Shown here: piece after piece, positions 1 to 12,290 of the stretch
Position numbering within the stretch: position 1 is the stretch's first letter
Layout: every line of letters begins with the position of its first letter
NCBI GenBank assembly: GCA_037157565.1
Contig: JAZHRO010000024.1
Location: forward strand, 8,872,501-8,936,500
Reading direction: 5' to 3'
DNA: 64,000 nt
From: Thalassia testudinum
Lineage: Eukaryota > Streptophyta > Magnoliopsida > Alismatales > Hydrocharitaceae
Program-made: the position numbers and the translations under genes
The notes under the pieces: generated by a model
What the model was told of the DNA's origin: nothing
Seen by the model: the letters and a program-made list of their open reading frames with translations, nothing else
Databases searched by the model: none

Positions 1-1250
1 TAATGGTACGAGAAATGGCAAGTTTCACTTACGGATTCTTGCTACCTCAATTCTCGGCTAACCTTGGCGACTTGAGAAGATTTATTCCCCTCAACGTTGC
101 ACACCCAACGGCGAAAGTTTCGTCGATGAAGACTGCCTTTGTCGCTTGCAATCGTCGGTCAAAGTTAACGCCATTGTTGCGAGCAAATCTTGCAACAACC
201 GACCGCCAACCGCTCCAAAATAGGACTATAAGTGCTTGCGAACTCCTTCCGAGTTTCGTCGTCCAGAAATCGCACACGCTCCTCCTCTCTTTCTTCTTCC
301 TTGGGTGACACCATTGATGGACCTTGGAGCCTTCCTCGACTCACTTCTTCGTCGGTCCTCGCAGCCAAACGAGGCCATGGTCCTCTTTACTGCTTCCTCG
401 CTGTGCTCCCTACCATCGGGCACGGTTGCCTAGCCTCGTCATCGCTCCAAACTCCCTCGTTAGAGTTTTTCTTCTTCTCGAAATTCGGTGAGCACGCTGG
501 CCTCCTCCACGACCTTCCCTCCTCCTCTCTGGTACTCTCTTATCTTCTCCTCTCCCTATAGGGTAGTTTCCCCCTTTAGATTTAGGATTCGGCCACACAC
601 CCTCCTCTTCTCCATCTTCTTCACGCATGGCGAGCTCTGACCACGCTCTGGCATCGACTTCGGCAAGCACGCCTCGCCACTCCGTCCACCGTCTCCACTC
701 TCCACCGACTCCACAAGCTCCGCCTTGACATCCCGAGCAAAAGCCCTCATCCAATTTGAGCTTTCGACACCTCCACGCCCTCATCGGACAAACGCCGTCG
801 GCCGTGCCTTCGTCGTGTCCGCTGAAGCTCCCTCAACGTCGAAGAAGCAATCAACCACCACCATCACCTTCAGTGGGGCTAGGCGAATCTTCCCAACCCT
901 CTGGTCGAGAGCTACCTCGCCTCCAAGCTCCGGTCGTCCTTCTTGCTGCCGCCGTCTTCATCAAGTTTGCCGACCCTCCTCCGACTTCCTTGCATCGAAT
1001 TGATGCCGCTATCACCTTCAGCAGGTCCAGTCGAAGCTCAACGAACCATTAGCTTGAAGCTTGGAGCTCTGAAGTTCGCCGACCTCCTCCATCGTCGACG
1101 GCCTGCATACGCAAGAAGAAGAAGAAGAAGAAGAAGAAGGAGAAGAGGACCCATCTGCGAATGAAGAAGATTTGTAGGGACTCAAACATAAGTAATCAGG
1201 GACCGAAATGAAATTTTTGAGGACTGACAGGTAAATTTAGTGAGAACTAT
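1..1250. other. GC-rich, pyrimidine-rich spacer, no supported gene
   Basis: About 225-1165 is rich in C, T and short CTC/TTC words. It opens several overlapping frames on both strands, but none has a recognisable domain or a consistent coding pattern, so I do not call a gene. An AAG microsatellite lies at about 1113-1146. Around 1175-1270 the text resembles the noncoding part of old plant LTRs ('gggaccgaaatgaaa'-type wording). It may be the eroded remnant of an LTR or of a 5' leader, which is an inference. Confidence 0.4.
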
Positions 1251-1671
1251 TTTAGATTTTGTCCCTCTTGAATTGTTATTGCCATAACTTGTCAAATAAT
1301 ATTGCTAATATTCATTTAGTGCTTAACAAAATAGATACTTGATTATTTTTACTTAATCATTAAATGATCATTTGTGAAAATAAATTTTTTAAGTATTTGA
1401 TTGCATATCCTTGCAATAGGTGTGTGTGTGTTTCAATTTTGGTACAAATTCACCAAAGAAAATTGACATCTATAAATAAATAATATAGTAATATTCATGT
1501 ATTCAGTTTTCTCTCATGGATGATCTTGAATTTTTTCTTTAATTTGAACTATAAATTTTTAAATATTAGATTCACTTTAATCAACTATGGTAAAATGTAT
1601 ATTTTTGAAAACATCAAATTGACCTAAGTATAAGACGACATGCAGGGGATATCATTTGAGATTTGAGTTAA

Positions 1672-2064
1672 GATAACGATTACGTCAAGCAGCTGTTTTC
1701 TCGGGCGGAGAAATTGGAGAGAAGAATAATAACGCGAGAAGATGAATGTTTGGAGTTTCTAGATGGCAAAGCCATCGGTTAGAAATATCAAACCATTCAG
1801 GGTTTAAAGCAAGAATTGGGTGCACGTTGCAATCAAGTTAGCGCAATCCCCACTAAATATGTGAAGACGTTTCCTTCCAGAGTACGGAGGGCGTTGTTTG
1901 CAGTTTGTTTGTCTCGTCTACGGCAAGCGGAGAAGTTGAATTTGCAACATTTACACGTGCAATGTGCGTATGCGGTTATTCGTAGAGCAAACAGAATGGT
2001 AAATTCAATGAGATTAAAGTTATCGCGTACTCCAAAGCTTAAGACAAACACTTTGTTCGTATAA
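1672..2064 (+). pseudogene. possible decayed last exon(s) of an unidentified host gene
   Basis: One reading frame runs from about 1672 to 2064 with a single in-frame TAG at 1780-1782. The stretch after an acceptor-like 'ttcag' at 1796-1800 reads as a basic, leucine- and arginine-rich helix-like peptide (about 88 residues) ending at a TAA at 2062-2064. The first part (1672-1779) is also rich in charged residues, with KLERR and EDECLEF. The codon mix differs from the AT-rich surroundings, which is why it stands out. The TAG may sit in a short intron ending at 1800, or the piece may be a pseudogene. I recognise no family, and chance is a real alternative. Confidence 0.25.
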
Positions 2065-2384
2065 GCGAAAATCGACCAATGCCCACGGCAATTGAGAATA
2101 ACTGGTGTATGTCCTGTTCTTTACATGTCACCATGCAATAAATTAATATACATATTGATCGGAGACTACTAAAATGAGTCCGATTTAAGTTTAAGAATAG
2201 AAATATACCTGTTCAATTAAATAGCCACGGAGAAAGATACAGGAGAATTGATTATCCAATTCTATCAAAAATAGTATTAATTGATGTATCAAATATAGTA
2301 AGGACTCTCTTACTAAGCGTACATGTCCCACTATGAGTACGCGATTTGAGATAATAACTGCTTACTTGTTGGCAAATGCCTCTA

Positions 2385-2575
2385 GGAAAAATCTACTTGA
2401 TTTGCTTGGCAAGCCTAGCTTATCCAACAAATTAGGCTTGTTAAGTAAACTTGTCTTGGTAGGCAAATTAGGTTTGTCCATTAGTCTTGTTGGGCAAGCT
2501 GGATTTGTTGGGTGAGTTCATCTTGCCGATCAAGTTAGGCTCGTCGAGTAACGAGTTTGAACATTCTTCCCATAT
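2385..2575. repeat. degenerate short-word repeat (ggcaagc / ggcttgt)
   Basis: The words ggcaag, aggcttgtt, aggcaaatta and gggcaagct recur many times in about 190 bp at irregular spacing. The pattern looks like a decayed minisatellite. No coding potential is supported. Confidence 0.35.
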
Positions 2576-2599
2576 AGAATGTTAGCTTCATTACTTGTT

Positions 2600-3980
2600 G
2601 AACTTTAAAAAGTTCTTTGTCATTCAGTGTTGAATCTATTAGATTGGTGTTGATAGGAGGATTTTCTTGCCGTCATCGCATACAATTGAGAAGTAACTCC
2701 ATTAAAATATTATATATTAAATTAATTTCTACGTTATACCTTTTACCTTATCCAAATCTCATATTTCGTGAAAGTAGCATATGTTGAAGAAACAATATAT
2801 TAAAGACAATATAAATCTATTTATTCAAAATTCTTAAAATTATAGATGTTGATGTATTGAGGTTGACTACAAGTAAACCCACAAATGTTCATAAATATGT
2901 TACCCATGTCCTACTTACTTACCACTGCGTATCTAATTCCAAATGCCATTACCGATATCCATCTATTGAATAGGTACATGTTTAGCTATGATGGAATGCA
3001 GTATCCATCATCTCGAAACACAAGAAGAACAGAGAGGAGTATTCTGCTGGGACTCAACCATCGCTTGGCAGTTTGTTGAGGCCTTTATATAAAAATGGAA
3101 ATGTACGATTTATAAGATATATCCACGATACCGAGACAAGTTAGAGTAAAGTACCTTAATGTCAACACATATAGTATATGAGCGATCCTAAAATTAATAT
3201 GATTTGTACGTAAAAGATAAGAAGAATAATACAATATCCATTTCAATAATCTGTCTCTTACCATCCCTCCACTCAGCTTCAACTATTTCAAGAGTTTGCT
3301 GAGCTTCTTGTGGATAAATATGCATTATTCCATAAAATAGTGATCTCCCTATTACCTAATATAGGAAAATGTAAGATATTTATGTTACTTGTTAAACTTG
3401 ATCTCTTCCCATGTAGATAATGTAAGATAGAGGGTCACTTTAGTGATAGCTCCATAGAGGAAAATCAACCATTGCGAAAAGTGAAATTTAGATTTAGTGG
3501 TTTTTACATGTATGCTATTGGAAACTTTGGAAATTATTTTGTTACCAATGAGTTATAAATATTACTATCACCCTGCTATCTCTTCATTAGTCTACTAAGG
3601 TTAGAAAAAAATTATCTAAAATTGAGTTAAAGGTGTTCATCTCAAAGAGAAATGGACTGTGATGATTTCATCCATCTTTATGGATGGATCAAATGGCTAA
3701 GGTTCGTTAGGGATGCAAGCCTCCTTCTCCTGCATCATCTCCCTTCCCTGATGGTGATGTCATGCTCCTCTATAACATTGTCGTCGACTACTCTCGTGAG
3801 TTGCTCCTTTACAGCATCATCATCAACCACGTTTGTGAGCTACTTCTCTTCGACTTGCTCCTCATTCCTCTTCCCCCTTCCGCCTCCTCCCTCCACCTCA
3901 TCTTTGCCCACATCGAGTGCTGGATGAAATCCATCTGTGAGGTCCATGATGGCATCACTATCATCTTTTATATCTAACTT
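2600..3980. other. AT-rich spacer
   Basis: No gene, RNA or complete element is recognisable. A pyrimidine-rich tract at about 3715-3930 opens short serine/leucine-rich frames that look like low-complexity artefacts. Confidence 0.5.
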
Positions 3981-3984
3981 AAAT

Positions 3985-6018
3985 TGGCTAAGTTCTAAAA
4001 TTAAATTCACTTAATTAATCATTAAAATGGTATAACTAAAGAATAACAAGAATTGAAGGCATGAATTAAATTAGATTAATTTTGTTATTTTAACAGATAA
4101 ATTTAAATGCAAATTAACCAAAGGAGTGATACCACACTTAATTAAAAGTCAAACGATCCTAAAACACAAATAAATAGGCCTGTACCATCCAATCTAGGGT
4201 TTGACTAAAATAAAAGTCAACTAATAATTGTTTAAAATCCTAATTTTGGTCTCACTTAAATTGATAGAGTTCTAGTAGAAATAAATGTAACCTAGACCTT
4301 CTTAAAATCATCTAAAATTATTCTATAAGATTTAGAAGGATCAATTTGACTAAAAGAACCTAGTTTGACCTAGAATAATGACCTAGGTAATTAATTAATA
4401 TGTTTTGGGTTAAATTGTAAATTGACAAGTTAAACTTTATTAAAATACAAAATTGAAGGCATCATTAAATTCCTTGGGTCTAAATGAGGTTACCATAAAA
4501 GGTTGAGCTTATTTGGACTTTATCTTCACCCACTTTGTACTATAACCTTTAAGTTTCAAGTTTCTCTCAATCTGGTCCAAAATTATTACATTTGGGTCCT
4601 TTTTTCTTGCATTCCAGTCCCTGGTTGACGTCTGCTGTCTTCCTCTCCAGCCTCCATTGACAAAGCTCGAAGTAGCTCTCAAGGGTGAGTGTTGAGCTGG
4701 AATTCCAGGCGAATCCATCCATGGAAAGCTACGAAACTTTAAGGACTTATTCCTCAGTCAATTCCGCGTTGAGAGGAGGTGATTTCATTACTGAAGACCA
4801 CCTCTACAGCTCATAATCTACGATCAAAGCCATCGCGATTTCTCTCCATTTGCGGAGCTGGTTCCCTCGAGATTTCGCCTCACTTAGCATGGGCCATAGT
4901 CTATAAAGCTTGGCCATCCTCCAGGGTTCAATTTTGTGCTCAATTGGTTGTGCCTCTTCGTCTTCTTTCTTCCTCGAGTAGTTACCATTGACACACCTTA
5001 GAGCCACCTCAGTCCCCTTCGTTCATTACCTTATCGCTGAAATTGATAAGGGGCTTTGCTTCCCCTTCAGTCCACGAAGCTTCTCGTGAAGTTTCAACCA
5101 CTGACTACCATTCCTCAGCTCTAATTCCTCCATCTTCTTCCTCGTTGTTGGTCGTGCTCTACAGGTGACTTCTGTTCTCCTCTCGTCAAATTACTTTAGG
5201 GTTTCTTTTCCCTATCCCTCCAATTAGGTTTCTGGAGCTTCTCGCTCCCTTTCATTGCCTTTAGAACTCTCTTTGATCTCCGGCATTAACACCATCTCCA
5301 CCTTTATCACCATCACACTCCACGCATCCTATCTTCAATTAAGCTAGGGGTTTCATTCCATCCACCTCTGTCAACATTTCCCCTAACTCAATTTGACCCG
5401 CAACCGCCCATAACTCCATCCGCCATTACTCATCGTTACAGCCCCTTTGAGCTTCTATGCCCTAACCCTCCACCCATCCTCTCGCCCAATAGGTCTAGGG
5501 CTTTGCTTCGACGTATCTCGCCGGAGTTTTAGTGTGTTTAATTGGGGTTGAAAGACCCATATTCTTATCTACAGGATCTCGCTGGATTCACTTGTCTTCT
5601 CCAACGTCAGTGCGATCTTCCAGTGACTTGATCGAGGAGCTCTCCTCGCCAACACCCGTAGACTACCTTCTGAAGCCCATCCAGACTATTGATTTGAGGA
5701 ACCAATGGCCGAGCATCCGCAAGCATCGCTTGCAGCTCTACGAAGGAGATTGTGGAGAAGAAGGTGGAACTTTAGTCCCACCTCGTTGAGTAGCAGAGCG
5801 CTGAGGTGCTATTTCAGCATTTGCCTCCCCTATCCACTCGCCCAAGATCAGGGGGTTGAGTCCCTAGCCTCTTACGCACATGCACAGGCCCACGCACAGT
5901 GGGCTGACCTTGATTTGCTTGCTTAAAGAAAAGAAACAGGCCTACTAAGGGGCAGCCCATTGTGGGCATGGTTGGGCCTAGTCGATAAGGGCTCGATTTT
6001 GTTGCACAAAGCTTGATT
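3985..6018 (+). repeat. diverged copy of the TTAGTCCCACC LTR-like repeat family
   Basis: This region shares a layout with 46302-47230 and with the reverse complement of 54593-57269. An AT-rich first part carries phrases such as 'ggatcaatttgac', 'gacctagaata' and 'ttccttgggtc'. A pyrimidine-rich middle follows, then the block 'ctttagtcccacctcg' near 5770. In plants this last block is commonly found in LTR promoters. Boundaries are approximate and no target duplication was found, so this is an old, diverged relative rather than a dated insertion. Confidence 0.45.
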
Positions 6019-7739
6019 TTAGCTGTTACGACCCGGTTCTCGAATTCCTATAGGACCCGAGACTGACTCGACTTGACTAATCCCAAGACCTAGTCGTCTA
6101 ACAAGAAATAACCAAAAAGTAGGAAAGTAAACCACATTCACTATGCTAAGCAACTAACAGTAAAAGAGTATAGGCAGTAAAGGAAGTAAAAGCTGCTAAC
6201 AGTACATATCACCATCACAACAATAAAGCGGAAACAAAGTACAGAAACAAAAGCGGTAACAACAGTCTGAACTCACTAACAAAAAGGAAGTACAACAACA
6301 GGAAACTACTGCTGGGCTTGACTGGGCCCAACACCCTCTGCAACCGACGACTCGAGCTGCTCAACTCGTGTACCTGTAAAGGGGTATGAGTAAAATGGAG
6401 TCAGCGAACGCTGAGTAAAGTGATAACCAAACTAACTAAAGCAGCAAAAGCTAACACATAATTTATCCTTTCTAATTATTTTATTTTACAAGTCATCCCT
6501 TTTCACCCATTGGTTTACTTTTCAGATCTCTTTCTTGATCTCGCATGTTCCTCGTGGGAAGGATCTTAATTGCAGTCATTTTCGAAGAGTAGAAGGTACA
6601 CGTGATGCTCTCCTGGCCGGGAGAGTCCCCCGTGGTGATCCTACACCCAGTAAACCACCTCAAGGTCACGGACAGACGTAGCGGTTACTACGGCACGCGC
6701 GATAAGCGCACGGGTAGCTACCCCGCACTGGCACGTGGTCAGTCGTTTCCGCTAGCGGGTACGCCTAAAGTACAACATGTCTCAGTTTAGGGCCTAGCCC
6801 TCTCAGTAACAGAGGTCTAGCCCCTCAAAACCAAACAGGGGCCTCGCCCCTCCATAGTCTGCGCACCATCGTCTAACTACCCCGGTTTGCCTAGTAGGCC
6901 TAATAAGTCGGTGTAGGGTGGCTAGCTCTCTCCCTACACTAGTAGCTCTCCCCGGTACAGTGTATGTGAGGGCCAAAGAAGTCGGTGTAGAGTGACCAAT
7001 CTTAACCCTGGGTCCCAGCCTAAGGGCGGCTAGCTCCACTCTATACTAAACAAGGGATAGTCGCTCTCCTTGGTACCACGTATTCAATGTCCAGCACACT
7101 TCCCACTCACTTTTCTAGATCCATTCCATTTATCCACAAGAGCTCTACTCCTAATTCCCCATAGGGTTCATGCTTGTATTCACCGTGTTGTTCCATACCA
7201 TGTTTCATCATTCACATTTCCATTCTCCTATTATACACATGCAGCTCGTATTTCCACAATTTGACATATACAACAAATAATGTCACAGGTAACTGTTTAA
7301 CTAGCACATGCATTTCATATTTCACAGGCAGCTCGTATTTATTAACAGGCAGTTGTTTACATTTCTATTCATTCATTTAGGATCGCAATCTCAAACACAC
7401 ATTCAAACAGTACAAGTACTTCTCGTCCTAGGATTCATGCCACATCCTAGGTTTCTAATATCCAATTTCACATATTCATTCATGTTTTATAATTGAAACA
7501 GGGGAAACCACTCTACTAGACAATTTAGGAGTATTGGGGGCTCGAACGGCAGACTCACGTGCCTCAGCAAGCCCCGAACACGCCACAGGTTGAAGTCTTA
7601 TACCAAGGAACATAATACAACGGAATATTCAGATCAGTCTATAAGGCTTCCTAACATGTAGAGGAACTCACAAGGAAACCATAGATATCTTGTTTGCGTA
7701 AAACAGACCTCAAACGGATCCGAAACAGGTCAAAAACAG

Positions 7740-8260
7740 AACTGCATGCCTAAATCAGATGTCTGACACAGGGTCCAGATGTCTTAAAAGTCAGCAAGGT
7801 CTCACATTAGGTTCCTGTGTCGACTTTAGACATCTAGACTCCCTAATTTACCGTCTAGACCCAGCTCCAGACGTTTGACCTCTCCTCCAGTCGTCTAGGA
7901 GTGCTTCCGATCGTCTGGTAAGCTATCTAGACGTCCGAAATGCAAGGGAGGGCGTACCTGGCGCCTTCCCAAAGCTGTCCCTGCATGCGATAGACAATAT
8001 CTTCCTCTTTTAGCCACACAGATTGACGCTGCAGTGCGGCCTACATTGTCGTAATCGCAAGAGGAACGTACCTTCGCGAAACTCTGCTTTCAAACATCTA
8101 GTGTCGTCACCAGACGTCCAACCTGTCGTCTGTACGACACGCCAGACATCTGATTCTGGGAAAAACCTAGAACCAGACCGACCTTGTTAAGACCTGAGAC
8201 ATCAAACACACTTTAAGACGTCTGGGAGTTCGTCCAGACGTCTGGAAATAAATTTTGGCG
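7740..8260. repeat. GACGTC-type palindrome cluster across the L1/L2 LTR boundary
   Basis: The stretch holds many copies and point variants of CAGACGTCTG (cagatgtctg, cagacatctg, gtctagac), belonging to the minus-strand LTR up to 8184 and the plus-strand LTR from 8185. At the start of the plus-strand LTR two palindromes lie 20 bp apart (gacgtctggg...gacgtctgg, about 8217-8244). Confidence 0.8.
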
Positions 8261-8677
8261 TGCCTACGATCGCGAGTCTGCACCCGTGCCGCGTGCAGAT
8301 TGAAACCCGTCGCCTTCTTCTTTTTCTCTCTCCCTTCGCCGACCTACAAACGCCTCCCCCATGCCTACAAATACCCCTCTCCCCTCTCCCTCGTTCACCA
8401 CCCCACCATCTTCTCCTTCCTCCAGAGTAAGCGCGAGAGCGAGGGCAGCAGCTGCTACAGGGCGGTGCGGAGAGGAAGAGGTGCAGCGAGAGGGAAGAAG
8501 AGGGAGAGCGCGCGAGAAAGAGAGAGAGAGCCTACCGAAGCAGCTCGAGGTCGGCCGACGTGCGCGCGGAGGAGCGTCGTGCTGGGGAGATCTCCCCTGG
8601 TGCTGCTGCAGCTCGAGCAGTGGATGAGCAGCTGCGTGGTAAGCTCGCGCGCAGTGGGAAGAAGACGAGGAGGTTCT

Positions 8678-8702
8678 GATTCTGGGAATTTTTCTTAGAA
8701 TC
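8678..8702. repeat. 25-bp imperfect palindrome GATTCTGG...AGAATC
   Basis: A GATTCTGGGAA arm faces a TTCTTAGAATC arm. Equivalent palindromes sit in the same place of other LTR copies (11478-11501, 15942-15966 and, with a shorter first arm, 44134-44155), directly before the second GACGTC cluster. Confidence 0.7.
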
Positions 8703-10971
8703 AGATGTCTGGACCTACATCCAGACGACGCGGGCAACGTCTGGAGGGAGCTCCAGATGATTGAGAGGTACAAAATTTCTCCTCTACCTCCTTTTGCGGA
8801 TACGGCTATGTAGGTCGTTCTGCCGAGGTTCTGAGACATGTCGTGTTGAGGAGGTTTTCGTCGCGCGTGCAGGTTTCGTTTCGGGAAGGCACGGGGACAT
8901 GCCCTCCCATGCAGTTCAGACGTCCGGGCACGGCACCAGACGGCGGAGAGCGTCCCCAGACGTCCGGAGAGGTGGTCGGACGTCTAGAACTGGGTCTAGA
9001 CGATTCAGCAGGATCCCTGGACGTCTGATGTTACGACCCGATTCTCGAATCCTTACGAGACACGAGAATCGGACCGACTCGACTGATCCCAAGACTCAGT
9101 CGTCCAACGAGAAAGTAACCAAAAGAGCAGTAAAATAAACCACATTCAACATGTATATAACTAGTAGTAACAAAATACAACAGTAAAGAAAAGAAATACT
9201 ATAGTATACACCACCACAACAGTAAAGAAATAAACATGTACATCAACATGAAGCTTACAATAAAAAGAGTACCGGGGTAACAGAAACTACTCATTACAAC
9301 GGAAAGAAAGTACAGTGGGTACTACACAAATAACACTACTGGGCTCTACTAGGCCCAGGGCCCTCTGCAGTCGCCAACTCTGGCTTCTCAACACCTGGTC
9401 CTAAAAAGGTAACAAAGGTGACACGTCAGCGAAACGCTGAGTAGAGTGGCAACTAAAAGCTAAAGAACAGTAAGGTGGAAAGTAGCTGTTATATTTTCAA
9501 TTTCTTGCTTTAATTTCTCCATTTATTCATTATTGAATTATTTTTCAGATCTTTCTCTTGATCTCGAATGTTCCTCGTGGGAACGATCTTGATTGTAGTC
9601 TTTTTCGAAAAGTAGAAGTAACACGTGGTGCTATCCTGGCCGGGAGAGTCCCCCGTGGTGGTCCTACCCTCGGTCAACCACCCCAAGGTCACTGACAGAT
9701 GTAACGGTGACTACGGCACGCGCGATAAACGCATGGGTAGCTACCCCACACTGGCACGCGGTCAGTCGTTTCCGTTAACAGGTGCGCCCAAAGCACAGCA
9801 CGAAACCAGTATAGGGCGGAGCCCTCTCAGTAACAGGGGTCCAGCCCCTCCACAGTAACCAAACAGGGGTCTTGCCCCTCCGCAGTCCGCGCACCCTCGC
9901 CTGACTACCCTGGTTTGCCCAGCAGGCCTAACAAGTCGGTGTAGGAGGGCTAGCAGAACCCCGAGACCCGTGGGGTAGCTATTGCTCTCCCTACACAAGT
10001 AGCTCTCCTTGATACTGTGTACACGAGGGCCAAAAGTCGGTACAAAGTGGCCAAACCTATCCCTGGGGTGGCTAGCTCCGCTCTGCACTAAACAGGGGGG
10101 ACAGTTGCTCTCCTTGGTACTCCGTACTCAAGGGCCAGCTCACTTCCCCAATTCTATTCCATTCACTTTCTAGGAGTTATACTCCTAATTCCCCGTAGGG
10201 TTCATGCTCTTTTAACTCAGCCAATTTAGGTTTCACCGTTCCAGCTTTATATCCATGTAACCTATGTTCTCAACAGTAATTATTCATTCATAAACAGGCA
10301 ACTGTTAACCAATTTACAGGCAGTTATCGTTTCCTTTCTACTTTTCCAAGACTGCAATGTATATATATATTCAACTAGTTTTCCAGTCCTACGATTCATG
10401 CCATACCCTAGGATCTATCATTCAATCTACTTTTCCAGTCCTATGATTCATGCAATACCCTAGGATCTATCATTCAATCAAAATTTTCAGCCCTAGGGTT
10501 CATGCAATGCCCTAGACTCTATTAATTGTTTCATAAATGTATAATTTTTGATAAATAAATTAAAGGGCCACTCTACCCGCAAAACCGGAAGTATTGGGGG
10601 CGTGATCGGTAACCCCGCGCGCCTCCGCAACCCCCAGAGCCGCAACGAAACAGGGTCCTAACACAAGGATCAACACAAGGAGTTACTCAGAACAGTATAC
10701 AATTACTGTAAATAGGTAGAGGAACCAAATCTGAGAAGAACGAAACTTGAAATGCGGAAAACGGACTCCGAACGGACCCTAAACGGGTCAAAAACGACGA
10801 GTCTGCCCAAAATCAGACGTCTGGAACTTCTTCCAGATGTCTTAATGATCGCTCAGGTCATACCTCGATCTGCGTGATCCTTCAGATGTCCAGAAGTCCG
10901 CTGAACCATCTGGACTTAGTTTCCAGACGTCCGACTGTCACTCCGGACGTCTGGTGTTACGAACCGTGCTT

Positions 10972-11047
10972 TCAGACGTCTTTTAATACGTCTGGGAGGT
11001 GGCCCAGACGTCGTACCAGACATCTGGTATCACTTCCAGACGTCTGC
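10972..11047. repeat. phased GACGTC palindromes at the start of U3
   Basis: Five copies or variants (gacgtcttt, acgtctggg, gacgtcgta, gacatctgg, gacgtctgc) lie within about 75 bp. Among the last four the successive spacings are 20, 12 and 20 bp. The same spacing rule recurs at the U3 edge of the other LTR copies in the window although the spacers differ. Confidence 0.8.
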
Positions 11048-11180
11048 GATTCATTTTCTGCGGCACGCACCGTTGCGTCTGCGCGCCTGCGCGCGCAGAC
11101 CTGCTCCGCCTCTTCTTTTTCCCTCTCCTCCTGTGGGCGCAGACTGCGCCCCTCTCTCTCGCTCTCTCTCCCCGCGTGGC

Positions 11181-11187
11181 TTTAAAA
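11181..11187 (+). promoter_or_regulatory. TATA-like box of the level-4 LTR promoter
   Basis: The tttaaaa box lies 226 bp inside the LTR, after a pyrimidine-rich stretch. Other LTR copies have a matching box in the same place: tttataaa at 37093-37100 and ttatataaa at 43825-43833. It is a candidate RNA polymerase II promoter for the element; no expression evidence is available from sequence. Confidence 0.55.
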
Positions 11188-11500
11188 AGCCACGCCCTCT
11201 CCCTCACTCTCGTCACCTCCTCTCCTCCTTCCTCTTCTTCCAGCGAGTCCGAGTGCGAGCGAGCGGGGCGGCGACAGCCGCGGTGAGTGCGGGAGGAGGT
11301 GTTGTGCGAGAAGAGGAGGCGCTCGGCCATGAGGGCGAGCTTGCCAGGACTGCTAGGGCCGGCCGGCGGGGGGAGCAGCAGACGCGGGGTGGCGCAGGAG
11401 GCATGCTGCAGCTCGTGCAGCAGGCGGAGGACTCGCGGCGCGGCCGTGCGTCGCGAGCGGAGGGCGATTGGCGCCCTGATTCTGGAAATTTTTTCAGAAT

Positions 11501-11850
11501 CAGACGTCTGGGCTTCGAACCAAACGACGGGGAAGACGTTTGGAGGACTGTCCAAACGTCTGAAAGGTGAGTTATTTTAGTACCTTCTTCCTTTCCTACG
11601 ACCGTCCGTACTGAGAGAGAGAAATGGGTACGCGTAGGTTTAGGATTCGCATCCAACGCAAATCAGACGTCTGGCTACAGTGCCAGACGACGGGAACGAC
11701 TTCCAGACGTCCGGGGTGATCATTGAATGCCTGGGAACTGGGCCAGACGCCCCCACAGGCTTCTGGACGTCTGAGAGACCACGCAGGACAAGGTACCATC
11801 TGATCCCCATTTTTTAAGATGTCTGGAATAAGTTCCAGACGTCTGATTTT
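11501..11850. repeat. second and third GACGTC palindrome clusters in the transcribed part of the LTR
   Basis: CAGACGTCTG-type motifs and variants (aaacgacg, agacgtttgg, aaacgtctg, cagacgtccgg, agatgtctgg) recur from 11501 to 11570 and from 11665 to 11850. They lie downstream of the TATA box, so they would be part of the element's RNA. Confidence 0.75.
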
Positions 11851-12129
11851 GCACTGTTTCGTCGTTTTCGACCCGTTTAGGGCCCATTCGGAGTCCGTTT
11901 TCCGCGTTTCGAGTTGCGTGCTTTTCGAAATTTAATCCTCTACCCGTCTACAGTAGTTGTATACTATTTTGAGAAACTCATTGTGTTTGATCCTTGTGAT
12001 AGGACCCCGTTCCGTTGCAGTCTCGGGGGTTGCGGAGGTACGTGGGATTCCCGACCACGCCCCCAGTACACCTATTGTAACCGGTAGAGTGCCATTTAAG
12101 TTTATTAGCATAATCTGTTAAATTATGGA

Positions 12130-12290
12130 GCCATAAATAGAACCTAGGACATTGCATGAATCCTAGGAATGAGAAACTAGATTGAATGATAGATTCTAGG
12201 GTGTTGCATAAATCTTAGGGGTGGAAAACTAGATTGTATGATAGATCCTAGGGTATGATATGAATCCTAGGATGGGAAAACTAGTGGAAT
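12130..12290 (+). repeat. cctaggat/gaatgatagatc tandem repeat in the LTR
   Basis: Units containing gatagatcctaggg, gcatgaatcctagg and gaaaactaga repeat about three times. Other LTRs of the family carry one to four units. Confidence 0.7.

Noticed and set aside
8264..8839. 191-codon minus-strand frame in the level-2 LTR
   Set aside because: It overlaps the LTR promoter and GACGTC motifs, has a biased Ser/Arg composition and no domain. The same LTR region in other copies does not keep this frame.
10983..11570. Long overlapping frames on both strands (190 and 165 codons) in the level-4 LTR
   Set aside because: GC-rich LTR U3/R sequence opens frames by chance. They are not conserved in the other LTR copies.
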